From: CAZGCA01 sp964524145
Lineage (GTDB): Bacteria > Hydrogenedentota > CAZGCA01
Direction of reading: 5' to 3'
Length of the DNA stretch: 26,216 nt
Assembly: GCA_964524145.1 (NCBI GenBank)
Contig: CAZGCA010000087.1
Location: 1 to 26,216 of the forward strand
This document shows positions 6,310-15,619 of the stretch, in pieces. How positions within the stretch are numbered: position 1 is the first letter of the stretch; every line of letters begins with the position of its first letter. The position numbers and the translations under genes were made by a program. The notes beneath the pieces were generated by a model. That model did not search any database and had not been told where the DNA came from. It saw nothing but the letters and a program-made list of their open reading frames with translations.

Positions 6310-9300
6310 ATGGACTGCCGCGAGGTACATACGAATCTCGTACAGTTGATCTCGGACGAGCTCGAAGCCGAGGACAGAGCAGCGGTCGAGCAGCACATCG
6401 GCTCGTGCGCCGAATGCAGCCGCATTCTCGAAGAGTCGCGCGCGGTCGCAGCCGAGTTGAAACAGTTCCACAAGGGGTTCCGTCCCTCGCCGCACTGGCG
6501 TTCGCTTCTCCTTACACGCGCACGTCTCCAGCATCACGTGCTCGAGGCTGCCACGCCACAAGCCGCGGTTCCGGGTGGGGGGGGACAGGTGAAGGCGGCG
6601 CGCGCGTCCCTCTGGCTTGCCGCTGTCGTACTGATTGCGGTAGTGGTCGCAGTGCCGCTGTTGCTGCTCCGGCTACGAGGTGAAGCGCCGCCTCAGAGTA
6701 CGGAACGACCGGTTGAAAGCGTTCCGAAACCAACACTGCCCGTTGAGCAACCTCCGCCGAAGCCTGCTGCTCCAGCGGTCCCTGCTCCCGCAGTACCGAG
6801 ACAAGAACCGCGGGTGCCGGCTCCGACCAGGATTGCCGTAAAGCAAGGCGACCAAACGATCACCGGCACGGTGACCGACATCGAAGGAGCACCCGTTGCA
6901 AGAGCACGGATAGACTATCTTGCCGCTCGTCCGGAAAGAGAGGGCAAGCTCCGTGTTGTCCATAAGACCGTCACCGACCGCCTTGGCAGGTACAAGATCG
7001 TGCGCGAGGAGTCCGAGACGACTCGACGGTGGACGGGCCTGATCGCGGTACTGGCCGACGGCTATGCTGCGAGTATGGCGTACGTGCCGCATCGATTGGT
7101 TGATAACGACAACGTGTTCGTCAACTTCAAGCTTTCACCGGGTAAAACGATCACCGGACGAGTGCTCGACCGGTTCGGCGATCCGGTGTTCGGGGCACGC
7201 GTCGCACCCGGGTTCGCTCACGTCACGCGCGACGCGAACATACTGGTGGCCTTATCGGACAGCGACGGCAACTTCCATGTCGACAACGTGCCTGCCGACG
7301 CGCCGATCACCTTGTTCTGCGAGGCCCCCGGTAATGCGCCAACCCTGGTCGACACTCCGGAGGAAGGCGGCGAGGTCGCCGTAACGCTGGGCGAGCCGGC
7401 AAAGATTCGCGGCCGGGTCACGGCGCCGGGTGCAACGGCTACTGTAAGGATCGAGTTCGCCAAGACGGAATTGACGCCGCAAAACCTCGCCGGGTGGCTC
7501 GAGCGGGAGACGGAAACGGGTCCCGGCGGCCACTTCGAGTTCGGCGACCTGCCTGCCGGAACGTACCAGCTTTCTGCTGCCGTTGACGGCTACCCGCTGG
7601 CGACCGCGAGAGCGGATCTGACAGGGACCCGCGAAGCGTATGCTCAACTCGATCCCGTCAGAAACGATCTGGGCATCGTTCGCGGGACTGTGCGCAATCC
7701 GGAAGGCAACCCCGTGAAGGCAACGGCGTATGCCGAAGGTATGACCGTTGAGACGGACGATGCCGGCCGGTTCGAGATGCGGCTGGTTGTGGGCGGGCAC
7801 GAGGTGGGCGCGTATTCCGGACCGGTGCTCGTCTCCGGACTCCAGCGCGTTACCGTCGACAGGGTTGGTCCCGGACAGGATCTCGATTTGACGCTACACA
7901 GGCGACCCGCTGTCGAGGCAACGGTTGTTGACGCGGCCGGTCAGCCGGTTGTCGAGACTACCGTCACGGCGGTTTCGCGGTCCAGCCCGCACTTTGACGC
8001 TCCCGCTATCGAAGCGGGCGTCATATCGCTCGACGGGCTCGTTACGGTATCGGACCTCGATCCCGAGGAGCGAACCGAGATCACGTTCGAGGATTTCGCG
8101 ACAGGCAATTCAGAGACGATCACGCTTACCCTCGACTGGGACGAACGCCGGGCGGTGACGGTACATCTCGGCGAGCTGTACGCTGAGGTTGAAGGCGTTG
8201 TTGAGGATGCCTTCGGACGTCCTCTGGCGGGCGCGAGCGTGCTGACCAGCCGCGTTCCGGACCGCGTGCACCTTTCCTCTGTTGAAACGGACGAAAGCGG
8301 AGGGTTTGCGCTTCGCGAACTGAAGCCTTCGGAAACGTATCGGCTGCAGGTCTCGGCCGAAGGGTTTGCCATGGCACAGCCCGGGTTCGAGTTTGTACCC
8401 CGAGACGTTACGTCTCTCAGGGTGGTGATGATGCCTGCAACGGCTTCGATCCGCGGCGCGGTACTGGCATCCGACGGCACCCCGTTGCCCGGCGTAACGG
8501 TCTACGGTGTTTCCAGGGCTGCTGGAACCAGAGAAGGCGCACCGGACAAAGTCTCCGTATTCTCCGGCTCCGACGGCTCGTTCGAGATCACCGGTATCGC
8601 CCCGGGACGTTACACGGTTGTTGCTCGCGGGTTCCCGGACCTCTACAGCGATCCCGCAACAGTCCGGGCACCCGCAGCGAACGTGATCATCACAGTCTTT
8701 GGACTTGTCGAGCCGGTCGAGATCGAAGCCATTCTGGACGAGCTCGACGAGCAATGCGGCGAGAACCTCCACGCCGTGCTTGCCGGCCTGTTCAGTTACG
8801 CCGACAGCATGAACGGACGGTTCCCGCCTATCGACGCCGAGCCGTACAACTTCGCGGTATCGTGGCCCGACGTCCAGGACTATATCCCCGATATCAACCT
8901 GCTCGTATGCCCGAAACGTTATGTGGGCGCGGAACAGCCGCCCCTTGACCACGTAAGCGATGAGGATTACTTCTACCTCGGATGGACGGTGACGAACGAG
9001 GCGGAAGGGTTGGCGGTGCTCGAGGCGTACGAGCAGCTCGACACCGATGCGCGCGACTCGGACGTTGACACGAGCCCGGGCTCCGGCAACGGCGGCGGAA
9101 GAACGATCCACCGGTTGCAGCTCGGTATCGAGCAGTCTTTAATCGCCGACATCGACGATCCCGGCGCTTCCGATCGCGCCGCCGCGAGCGTGCCCGTCAT
9201 CTGGGGTCGCCCCGAAAACCACGACAACGCCGGCGCGTTCGTTGGGTACCTCGACGGCAGAACCGAGTGGGTCAGCTATCCCGGCCCGTTTCCCATGACC

Positions 9301-9348
9301 CAACGGTTCATCACCCGGCTCGAAGCGCTCTCCTCTCTCAAACGCTGA
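6310..9348 (+). CDS. Transmembrane zinc-finger anti-sigma factor with seven CarboxypepD_reg-like repeats and pseudopilin-like C-domain
   Basis: ATG 6310 lies 2 nt after the sigma-factor stop; the frame extends further upstream but inside the sigma gene. The protein has 1012 residues. Residues 1-60 are a zinc-binding anti-sigma domain with H29-x3-C33-x2-C36. A membrane helix spans about 100-124, followed by a Pro/Ala-rich stalk. Outside the membrane are seven beta-sandwich repeats of the carboxypeptidase-regulatory type, beginning near 184, 281, 367, 457, 535, 627 and 714, each opening like ITGxVxDxxGxPVxGARV. The last 200 residues resemble the C-terminal part of planctomycete-type DUF1559/prepilin proteins: FSYADSMNGRFPP, LLVCPKRYVG, and an H971-x10-D982-G983 tail. 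The prepilin leader helix is missing. It probably holds the sigma factor until the outer domains sense a signal. Confidence 0.85.
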   Translation: MDCREVHTNLVQLISDELEAEDRAAVEQHIGSCAECSRILEESRAVAAELKQFHKGFRPSPHWRSLLLTRARLQHHVLEAATPQAAVPGGGGQVKAARASLWLAAVVLIAVVVAVPLLLLRLRGEAPPQSTERPVESVPKPTLPVEQPPPKPAAPAVPAPAVPRQEPRVPAPTRIAVKQGDQTITGTVTDIEGAPVARARIDYLAARPEREGKLRVVHKTVTDRLGRYKIVREESETTRRWTGLIAVLADGYAASMAYVPHRLVDNDNVFVNFKLSPGKTITGRVLDRFGDPVFGARVAPGFAHVTRDANILVALSDSDGNFHVDNVPADAPITLFCEAPGNAPTLVDTPEEGGEVAVTLGEPAKIRGRVTAPGATATVRIEFAKTELTPQNLAGWLERETETGPGGHFEFGDLPAGTYQLSAAVDGYPLATARADLTGTREAYAQLDPVRNDLGIVRGTVRNPEGNPVKATAYAEGMTVETDDAGRFEMRLVVGGHEVGAYSGPVLVSGLQRVTVDRVGPGQDLDLTLHRRPAVEATVVDAAGQPVVETTVTAVSRSSPHFDAPAIEAGVISLDGLVTVSDLDPEERTEITFEDFATGNSETITLTLDWDERRAVTVHLGELYAEVEGVVEDAFGRPLAGASVLTSRVPDRVHLSSVETDESGGFALRELKPSETYRLQVSAEGFAMAQPGFEFVPRDVTSLRVVMMPATASIRGAVLASDGTPLPGVTVYGVSRAAGTREGAPDKVSVFSGSDGSFEITGIAPGRYTVVARGFPDLYSDPATVRAPAANVIITVFGLVEPVEIEAILDELDEQCGENLHAVLAGLFSYADSMNGRFPPIDAEPYNFAVSWPDVQDYIPDINLLVCPKRYVGAEQPPLDHVSDEDYFYLGWTVTNEAEGLAVLEAYEQLDTDARDSDVDTSPGSGNGGGRTIHRLQLGIEQSLIADIDDPGASDRAAASVPVIWGRPENHDNAGAFVGYLDGRTEWVSYPGPFPMTQRFITRLEALSSLKR

Positions 9349-9369
9349 GAACAAAGCTCTGCGCCCTGG

Positions 9370-9398
9370 TTGCTGCAATTTCCGCCCGGTGCTAGAAT
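9370..9398 (+). promoter_or_regulatory. Candidate sigma70 promoter for a possibly leaderless methyltransferase mRNA
   Basis: TTGCTG at 9370-9375 and TAGAAT at 9393-9398 are spaced by 17 bases. Transcription would start at about 9404-9406, that is, on or next to ATG 9405. No ribosome binding site precedes the ATG, which fits a leaderless message. The promoter lies in the 56-bp gap after the anti-sigma gene. Confidence 0.5.
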
Positions 9399-9404
9399 AC
9401 GGGT

Positions 9405-10238
9405 ATGATGCCCAAAGGAAGAGAACCAGACACTGCGCCGCCACCGGTCGAGCGCTGGCATGATCGCGAGGCTGCCCGGTACGATGCCAGGTACCGCGAC
9501 ATTCCGTATTGGCGGCTGTATAACGAGCTGACATGGCGCACCATCGAGGGCTGTCTTCCGAGCAGGCCGGGAGCAGGCGTGCTCGACGCGGGCGGGGGCA
9601 CGGGCCTGTGGACGGTCAAGCTTGCCGAACGAGGATACAAGGTCACGCTGGTCGACATCTCGGCCGGGATGCTCGAGGTGGCGAAACAGAAGGTCGCGGA
9701 CAAGGGGCTCTCATCTCTCGTCGAGATCCGGAAGATGGACGTCTGCAAAATGGACGAGCTTCCGGACGACCGCTACGCGCTCGTCGTTGCCGAAGGCGAC
9801 GTGCTCAGCTACTGTGCGGATCACGACAAGGCCGTTGCCGGGTTTCAACGTGTCGCTTGCTCCGGCGCGTACGTTCTGGCGTCCGTCGACAACAAGCTGA
9901 CGACGGTGGCGCGGTTCGTCCGGGAAGGCGATATCGAGTCGCTCGACAGGTTTCTCGAGACAGGAATCGTGTACGAGCAGGGCGGAGTAGAGCCGGAGAA
10001 CGAGTCCGACTTTCCTATCAAGCCGTTCGCGCCGTGGGAGCTCCGTGACATCTTCGAGCGGCACGGGCTCGTCATCGTCCGCGTTGTCGGCAAGCCCGTA
10101 TACGCCGGATCGGCTGCGAACGTTTTGGAATCGTCCCGCGGCTACGAGCGGCTCGTCGCGCTTGAAACCGAATTCAACTCGAAACCCGAACTGCTCGGCA
10201 GCGCGCCTCACATCGAGATAGTGGCGAGAAAGCCTTGA
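9405..10238 (+). CDS. Class I SAM-dependent methyltransferase
   Basis: The 277-residue protein has motif I VLDAGGGTGLW at about residues 59-69. The acidic strand end VTLVDIS and MLEVAKQKV mark SAM binding. A post-motif region with DRYALVVAEGDVLSY follows, where a motif II-type acidic residue is expected. It belongs to the broad Methyltransf_11/25 type. The substrate could be a small molecule, lipid or sugar, and nothing in the sequence decides this. The N-terminal segment AARYDARYRDIPYW is a usual cap for these enzymes. ATG 9405 and ATG 9408 are both possible starts; neither has a Shine-Dalgarno sequence. It ends 13 bp before the convergent stop of the large minus-strand glycosyltransferase fusion, with no T-rich terminator between them. 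Confidence 0.85.
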   Translation: MMPKGREPDTAPPPVERWHDREAARYDARYRDIPYWRLYNELTWRTIEGCLPSRPGAGVLDAGGGTGLWTVKLAERGYKVTLVDISAGMLEVAKQKVADKGLSSLVEIRKMDVCKMDELPDDRYALVVAEGDVLSYCADHDKAVAGFQRVACSGAYVLASVDNKLTTVARFVREGDIESLDRFLETGIVYEQGGVEPENESDFPIKPFAPWELRDIFERHGLVIVRVVGKPVYAGSAANVLESSRGYERLVALETEFNSKPELLGSAPHIEIVARKP

Positions 10239-10251
10239 TGATGCGAACCGA

Positions 10252-13116
10252 TCATGCCGGGATCGGCATCCGGTCGATCGCTTCGAGATTCAAGCGCGCG
10301 TCATCGAGGTTCGGGTCGAGAAGCAGCGCACGCTGAAGGTTCTTGCGGGCCGCTTCGATGCGGCCCAGTTGAAAGAGCGCAACGCCGAGATCGTTGAAAC
10401 ACAGCGCGTTCTGTGGTTGTAGCCGAATCGATTCCGTGAACATCTGTGCGGCCTCGACCAGGCTTCCCTGCTCAACGAGTGTGCGACCTTGCACCTGCAG
10501 CTTCTCGGCCTCGACGATTTGGCCTTCATCTACCGGCCGGGAGATACCCCATTTCTCTTCAAACAGGCGTTTGTTCTCTTCGAGATGTCCGCGAAGGTCT
10601 ATGCCGTTCCCAACAAACGTACGGCTGCCGAAGTGGTGGACGAAAACGTCCTGCGCCATCACCAGGTTGTAGCCGGCTTGTTTCACACGCATGCAATAGT
10701 CGGCGTCTTCCCAGTTGCCTATCTTGAACCGCTCGTCAAACAGACCGACCTTGTCGATGACACAACGCTTGATGAGCATGCAGAACCCTATGAGTCCCGG
10801 AACCGTCTCCGCCTGGCCGAAGTGCTCCAGACGAAGCGACTCGGCATACGGTTCGAGCTCTTCCAGGCTGCCATACTTCGGGTTGCGGATCATCTGATAT
10901 CCTGCGGCGTAGTTTGTCCGAGGACCCACTATGCCCGCCTTCTCGTCCCGTTCCGCGTGCGCGATCATCCGGCCCAACCAGCCTTTCGTGACAACCGTGT
11001 CGTTGTTCAGCAGCAGAACGTAATCGCCGCACGCGGCCTCTATGCCCTGGTTGCAGCCGGCGGCAAACCCTCGGTTCTCGCCGTTCTCGATGACCGTCGC
11101 ACCCTCGATCGAGCGCAGGTACTCGACAGTGCCGTCGGTCGACCCGTTGTCCACAAAGATGAGCTCGCAGGGTTCCGGCGTGTTACGCTGGATGCTCTCG
11201 ACACACATGCGCGTATAGTTGAGCTCGTTCATGGTCAGAATAACGATGCTTGTCAGCTTGGCGGTTGTCTTCTTTCGCTGCGCGCAGAATATGTACTGGT
11301 ACGCTCTCGACTCGTCCTGAAGCCTTCCGACGGCCAGCCCGGAATCGCGCAGCACACCGAGGATATCGTCCGGGACAGCCTCGTTGCCCCACGTCACCGT
11401 GATCATGTTGGCGACGTCCAGACCGGCCTCCTCGAACAGCTGCATCATCGTCTCTCGAGTGAAGAACCGCAGGTGGGTCTTGTCGAGTATGCCGGAATCC
11501 GCGTAGTGCCACGTTCCCTCGAGCAACGCCCGGATGACCGACCAGTGCCGCACGTTCGGCAGGCTGATGATCGCCGTCCCGTCAGGTGTGAGCGCCTGGG
11601 CTGCGCGTTTGAGCACCGCTGCAGGGTCGCGCAGATGCTCGAGCACGTCGGCCATGATAACGCAATCGTAGCGCTCCGACGGCAGCGACTCAGCGAGCTG
11701 TTCCACATCGCCGAGTATGACCTCGTCGAGCTTCTTCTTCGCGCGGGCCGCAGCGTCCGGGTCGACTTCGATACCCGTAATCTCGATTCGCTTATCCCTG
11801 CTTCCTTTGAGCGCCGCGCCGAGCGAGCCAGCAGCACAACCGATATCGAGGATGGTGCGCGCGTCGGCCGGCACGAGATCCTGTATCTCGGGTCTCGCGT
11901 AATCGTAGTAACGGTTCGTGGTGCGGCGGACACGTTGTTTCTCCGGCGAATACGTTCGCGAGATGAACTCGAACATCCCCTTCACTCTTTCGTCCCAGGT
12001 GTGAGCCTCGACCGCCTTCCGCCGTGCAGCCTGTTTCTCCGGCGTGTCAGCATCGATGGCCTGAACAATACCTCTCGCGAACTCTTCAGCCGTGTCGGCG
12101 ATCTTCAGCACGTCGGCGAACTTCTCGGTTCCGGCTACGCCCGTCGTCACAATGGGCCGCCCCGACGCCAGGTACTCGTAAAGTTTCTGCGGGTCCATCC
12201 CGTCCGTCAGATGGTTCACCGTATGCGGCATGAACAGCACGTCGCTGTGAACCAGGTACGACGGCACGTCGGGACGCGGGCACGCGCCGAGAAAATGGAC
12301 GTTTTCATAATGGGCGAGCCGCCTGTATATCTCGCTGCGCGGAGGGCCGACAAACGCAAAGCTCACCTCGGGCAACATCCGGCACACGTCTTCCATCAGG
12401 TCGCAATGCATGCGCGACAGCATGTTGCCCATGAACGTCGCAACCGGACGGCGCAGCGATGCGATCTCTTGCGGACACGGATGATCGTTGTCGTACTCGG
12501 TCAGGTCAACGGCGTTCGGTATATGGCACGCGTCCGGGTTGAACTCCTTCCACCGGTCTGCAAGCGTCTTGGCCCCCGTGAAGACGCAGTCGCTCCGCGC
12601 TATCACTTTGCGGTAGACGCGCATTCTCTCATCGTGTTTCGGTGTGCCTTCTTCGTAGTACGCCAGATGGTCGTCGTCGAGTTCCGCGACGATGATGCTC
12701 GACCGGTCACCGTACAGGTCAAGCAACATCTCCGAGAACGGGTGCGGCGGGTTCAGCCACAGGATCACCGGCTTGAGAAAGATGTCGTACCGGTCCATGA
12801 CGTCGGCGATCTGTTTGCCCAGAACGGTGGTCACCTCGCAGGGGTCAAGATCGGGGTACGGCAGACACGGAGTGTAGCAGACAACCCCGTTGTCCGCCGT
12901 ACCGCTCAGTCGCGCTATGTTCAGTGCGAGATTATCGTCGTGCGTCGGGTAGTGCAACGCCGACAGCGTACGCTCGATAGAAACAGGCGGTTCGATATGA
13001 AGCACTTTGTTGATTGCCGGATGGCGTGCGAGCGCTCGCGCGAGCATCTCGTCACGATGGCCGTACAGCCCCCAATCGTTCTGATACCAGACCTTGACGA
13101 TATTAAACTGTCGCAT
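10252..13116 (-). CDS. Four-part fusion: GT4-like glycosyltransferase, SAM methyltransferase, GT2 glycosyltransferase, TPR
   Basis: The protein has 954 residues from ATG 13116. GGAGG lies seven bases upstream of this ATG, so I reject the 14-residue longer frame. Residues 1-395 are a GT-B (GT4/GT1-like) glycosyltransferase with the donor-site helix PQKLYEYLASGRPIVTT near 305-320. Residues about 410-600 are a class I methyltransferase (ILDIGCAAGSLG near 420, DVLEHLRDP near 492). Residues 622-860 are a GT2 enzyme with LTSIVILTMNE, ELIFVDNGSTDGT and the DxD-like LLLNNDTVV. The last 65 residues are TPR-like helices. Such chains build or cap surface glycans or glycosylate appendage proteins. The gene overlaps the upstream radical SAM gene by 14 bp, so both should be co-translated. 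The acceptor is unknown. No membrane helices, so it is cytoplasmic. Confidence 0.9.
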   Translation of the reverse strand: MRQFNIVKVWYQNDWGLYGHRDEMLARALARHPAINKVLHIEPPVSIERTLSALHYPTHDDNLALNIARLSGTADNGVVCYTPCLPYPDLDPCEVTTVLGKQIADVMDRYDIFLKPVILWLNPPHPFSEMLLDLYGDRSSIIVAELDDDHLAYYEEGTPKHDERMRVYRKVIARSDCVFTGAKTLADRWKEFNPDACHIPNAVDLTEYDNDHPCPQEIASLRRPVATFMGNMLSRMHCDLMEDVCRMLPEVSFAFVGPPRSEIYRRLAHYENVHFLGACPRPDVPSYLVHSDVLFMPHTVNHLTDGMDPQKLYEYLASGRPIVTTGVAGTEKFADVLKIADTAEEFARGIVQAIDADTPEKQAARRKAVEAHTWDERVKGMFEFISRTYSPEKQRVRRTTNRYYDYARPEIQDLVPADARTILDIGCAAGSLGAALKGSRDKRIEITGIEVDPDAAARAKKKLDEVILGDVEQLAESLPSERYDCVIMADVLEHLRDPAAVLKRAAQALTPDGTAIISLPNVRHWSVIRALLEGTWHYADSGILDKTHLRFFTRETMMQLFEEAGLDVANMITVTWGNEAVPDDILGVLRDSGLAVGRLQDESRAYQYIFCAQRKKTTAKLTSIVILTMNELNYTRMCVESIQRNTPEPCELIFVDNGSTDGTVEYLRSIEGATVIENGENRGFAAGCNQGIEAACGDYVLLLNNDTVVTKGWLGRMIAHAERDEKAGIVGPRTNYAAGYQMIRNPKYGSLEELEPYAESLRLEHFGQAETVPGLIGFCMLIKRCVIDKVGLFDERFKIGNWEDADYCMRVKQAGYNLVMAQDVFVHHFGSRTFVGNGIDLRGHLEENKRLFEEKWGISRPVDEGQIVEAEKLQVQGRTLVEQGSLVEAAQMFTESIRLQPQNALCFNDLGVALFQLGRIEAARKNLQRALLLDPNLDDARLNLEAIDRMPIPA

Positions 13117-15619
13117 TGGTCGCCTCCGAAGGGAGATACAGAGCCATCGCCGCGTCACGGTACTGTTCCAGCAACCGGCTCACGGACTCCAACCTCCCCA
13201 GGTTGAATTCCCTCGATGCTTCGCGCAATAACAGTGAACAATCTTGTTTCGTGTACTGTCCGCCGAACACCGCGTCGCCCAGCTCCGCCACGCGCTTCTC
13301 CTGGCCGGCACGACATGTTTCGGCGAACGTCATGATCTCTTCGGCACGGTTGTCGAACGTGTAGCCGTCTCTTGCGAGACGCATTGCTTCTCGAGCCTTC
13401 TGCTCTCGTTCGGCTTCGTGTGTCAGGTAGTAGTCGATACGCTGGCGCAGGTTGTCCGGGGAAGAGTAGGTCTCTATAGGCATCACAGATTCCATGCCCA
13501 GAACGGTGTCGGAGATGATAAACGCGCCGCTGGCCGATGCATCGTACGTGCGGTTGTTGACAAACCCCAGCTCGCGCATCTCGGCCCGGTGATCGTTAAG
13601 CACTATCTTTGCCCGGTTGTAGAGCAGCGGCAGGTCTTCCCAGGGCATGAACTCGCCCTTGATCAGCTCCTCGGGGATGTAGCCGTGCCAGTGCGCGCCC
13701 CAGACTCCCATCTTCTTCCTGCCGTTCCAGAACGAGAGCAGGTCTTTGAGTGCCTGTCGGCCCGGCGCACCGTTGTAATTATGGCCCACGAACACCACGT
13801 CGTATTCCTTCTCCACATTCGGAATGGGTCGGAAATGGTCCGGGTCGGTCGCCTGCGGCACGTAGATGACCGGTATGTCGAGTTCGGTCCGCAACCGCTC
13901 CGTAAAGATCTCCGACGCACACATGATACCGTCGTAGCTGCCCAGCTCGCGAAGGTTGACCTCGTCCGGCGGTTGGTAGACAAGCCACAACAGGTTCGTG
14001 TTGTTCGGTTTCACATGATAGTGGTCCAACCCCTTCAGGTGTATCACAACGTCAATCTCGGCGTCACGGTCGTACCACTCGTCACGGTAGTGGATCTCCG
14101 CGGCCGCGCCGCGCTTCTCGAGCGCTTTCACGAGACATCGCGCGTAGTAGATATCGCCCCAGTTGTTGTGCGTGCGGTTCGGCGTGCTTATTTTTATCGC
14201 GTACCGGGGCCGCTCGCAGTTCTCGACAGCCGCGTGTACCGCGCGGTTGATCGTCCCAACATCCGACTGCGCTTCGCCAATCGTCTTCAACAGCGTGTTG
14301 ACCTCACCTTCGTACGCGGCAATCGTGCGGTACAAACTGTCTTCGGGCATGACCGCCTCGTTAAGGTATACGCTCCTGTTCTGCTTGCGTTTGCCGATCC
14401 AGTCGCGGACGTTTTTCAGGTTCGAACACCGCGCGGCCAGATACCTGAGCCGTCTCCAATCCATTGTGACGCCCACCAGACCCGCCTGTTCCGCGTCTTC
14501 CCACATCTTCGTTCCCGGCATCGGCGTCAACACGTTCATGTCGTGGAACAGCATCTTCCGTTCGCGGTAGTTCCTCATTATGAACCGGTAGGTTTGCCGC
14601 AACTCCGGCAGCGTCTCGCCGGGCGCGCCGCAGATGAACGTGCAACCGCAGTTGATCCCGTACTTCTTCAGGAGGTCCAGGGCCCGCTGGTTGGTCTCGA
14701 CCGACGAGGTGCCGCATTTCAGCTGTTTCAGAATACGGTCCGAACCCGATTCAGCACCCAGCCCCACGGTCACCACGTTGCCCTCCCTCAACAGCTCGCA
14801 CAGCTCGTCGTCCACAAGTTCCGCCCGCACGTTGCATGAGAACTTGAACCGCGATGTCAGGCCGCGCTCTTTCAGCATCCCGACTATCTTCCGCAACCGT
14901 GGCCGGCTCGATATGAACAGGTCGTCCCAGAACGATATGAGGTTGTCTTTGACGTCCATCGAAGCGACCTGTTCGACCTCGGCCACCACTCGCTCTGCAG
15001 AGTGCATCCGCAGCTTGGCCCAGTATTTCGCCGACGCGCAGAACGCACACTTGTAGACGCAGCCGCGGGACGAGAATATGTAGGGGTTCTGATCGTCAGT
15101 GGTGCCGAATCGCCTGTCAGGCACCGGTATGGCGTCGAGCGGCATGATGAGCGGGCGGGGCGGGGTTCTTGTCAGAACACCGTCGTCATTCCGGTAAATG
15201 AGACCGCGTACTGCTGAAAGAGCGGCTGTGTTCGCACCGTTGCCCGCGGCCAGGACCTCGAGCAGCTCTGCGAAGGTCTCCTCCCCTTCGCCCAGAACCC
15301 CGAGATCGACTGAATCCGGAAGCGTGTGGGGGAATATTGATATGTGTTGTCCGCCCAGCACGATCGTTGCATCAATCTGCGACCGGACACCCTCGGCTAT
15401 GCGCGGTACCTCGCAAAAATCCTGCGACAACGCCGATATGCCGACAACGTCCGGCTGGCCGGCAACCAGTTCGTCGACCGAACGCGCCACGAAAAATTCT
15501 GCGACACCCGGAATCGCCGACTCGGCGTAGCTCTTCAGATACCCGAACGAGAGCGGCGCGTTCCAGTGTACGTCAACCTCGTTCGTTGCCTGGATGAATC
15601 CGACTTTCAACACACTCAT
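13103..15619 (-). CDS. Radical SAM/B12-like protein fused to a CgeB-type glycosyltransferase
   Basis: The 838-residue protein begins with a Rossmann-like cobalamin-binding-type domain (about 1-130; VVGISALSQDF, ILGGQHISIFP, LGVLGEGEETF). A radical SAM barrel follows, with the [4Fe-4S] motif C187-x3-C191-x2-C194 and the usual later motifs (GLGAESGSDRILK, CTFICGAPGET). From about residue 455 a different domain starts (IKISTPNRTHNNWGDIYYA), leading to LVYQPPDEV, DVVFVGHNYNG and a C-terminal LNDHR...FVNNRTYDASASGAFIISD. This last stretch is typical of CgeB/YkvP-like glycosyltransferases. The first half could methylate or otherwise modify a sugar or lipid and the second half transfer a sugar. ATG 15619 has GGAGG eight bases upstream and overlaps the MerR stop by one base (TAATG). 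Confidence 0.85.
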   Translation of the reverse strand: MSVLKVGFIQATNEVDVHWNAPLSFGYLKSYAESAIPGVAEFFVARSVDELVAGQPDVVGISALSQDFCEVPRIAEGVRSQIDATIVLGGQHISIFPHTLPDSVDLGVLGEGEETFAELLEVLAAGNGANTAALSAVRGLIYRNDDGVLTRTPPRPLIMPLDAIPVPDRRFGTTDDQNPYIFSSRGCVYKCAFCASAKYWAKLRMHSAERVVAEVEQVASMDVKDNLISFWDDLFISSRPRLRKIVGMLKERGLTSRFKFSCNVRAELVDDELCELLREGNVVTVGLGAESGSDRILKQLKCGTSSVETNQRALDLLKKYGINCGCTFICGAPGETLPELRQTYRFIMRNYRERKMLFHDMNVLTPMPGTKMWEDAEQAGLVGVTMDWRRLRYLAARCSNLKNVRDWIGKRKQNRSVYLNEAVMPEDSLYRTIAAYEGEVNTLLKTIGEAQSDVGTINRAVHAAVENCERPRYAIKISTPNRTHNNWGDIYYARCLVKALEKRGAAAEIHYRDEWYDRDAEIDVVIHLKGLDHYHVKPNNTNLLWLVYQPPDEVNLRELGSYDGIMCASEIFTERLRTELDIPVIYVPQATDPDHFRPIPNVEKEYDVVFVGHNYNGAPGRQALKDLLSFWNGRKKMGVWGAHWHGYIPEELIKGEFMPWEDLPLLYNRAKIVLNDHRAEMRELGFVNNRTYDASASGAFIISDTVLGMESVMPIETYSSPDNLRQRIDYYLTHEAEREQKAREAMRLARDGYTFDNRAEEIMTFAETCRAGQEKRVAELGDAVFGGQYTKQDCSLLLREASREFNLGRLESVSRLLEQYRDAAMALYLPSEATNATV

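Noticed and set aside
10254..10269. ATGCCG-GGAT-CGGCAT inverted repeat at the convergent gene ends as a bidirectional terminator
   Set aside because: It lies inside the end of the minus-strand coding region, has only a 6-bp stem and lacks T-runs.
13117..13158. Fourteen-residue longer N-terminus of the GT4-methyltransferase-GT2 protein
   Set aside because: The extra residues are Arg-rich and inside the upstream gene; ATG 13116 has a well-spaced GGAGG.
10489..13206. A 905-codon plus-strand open frame antisense to the glycosyltransferase fusion
   Set aside because: It mirrors the codon structure of the minus-strand gene, whose product has clear GT4, methyltransferase, GT2 and TPR motifs and a GGAGG site. 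The plus-strand product is His/Arg/Val-rich with no domain.
13244..14839. A 531-codon plus-strand frame antisense to the radical SAM fusion
   Set aside because: The product is rich in Val, His and Arg with no recognisable motif. It is a high-GC shadow of the true gene.
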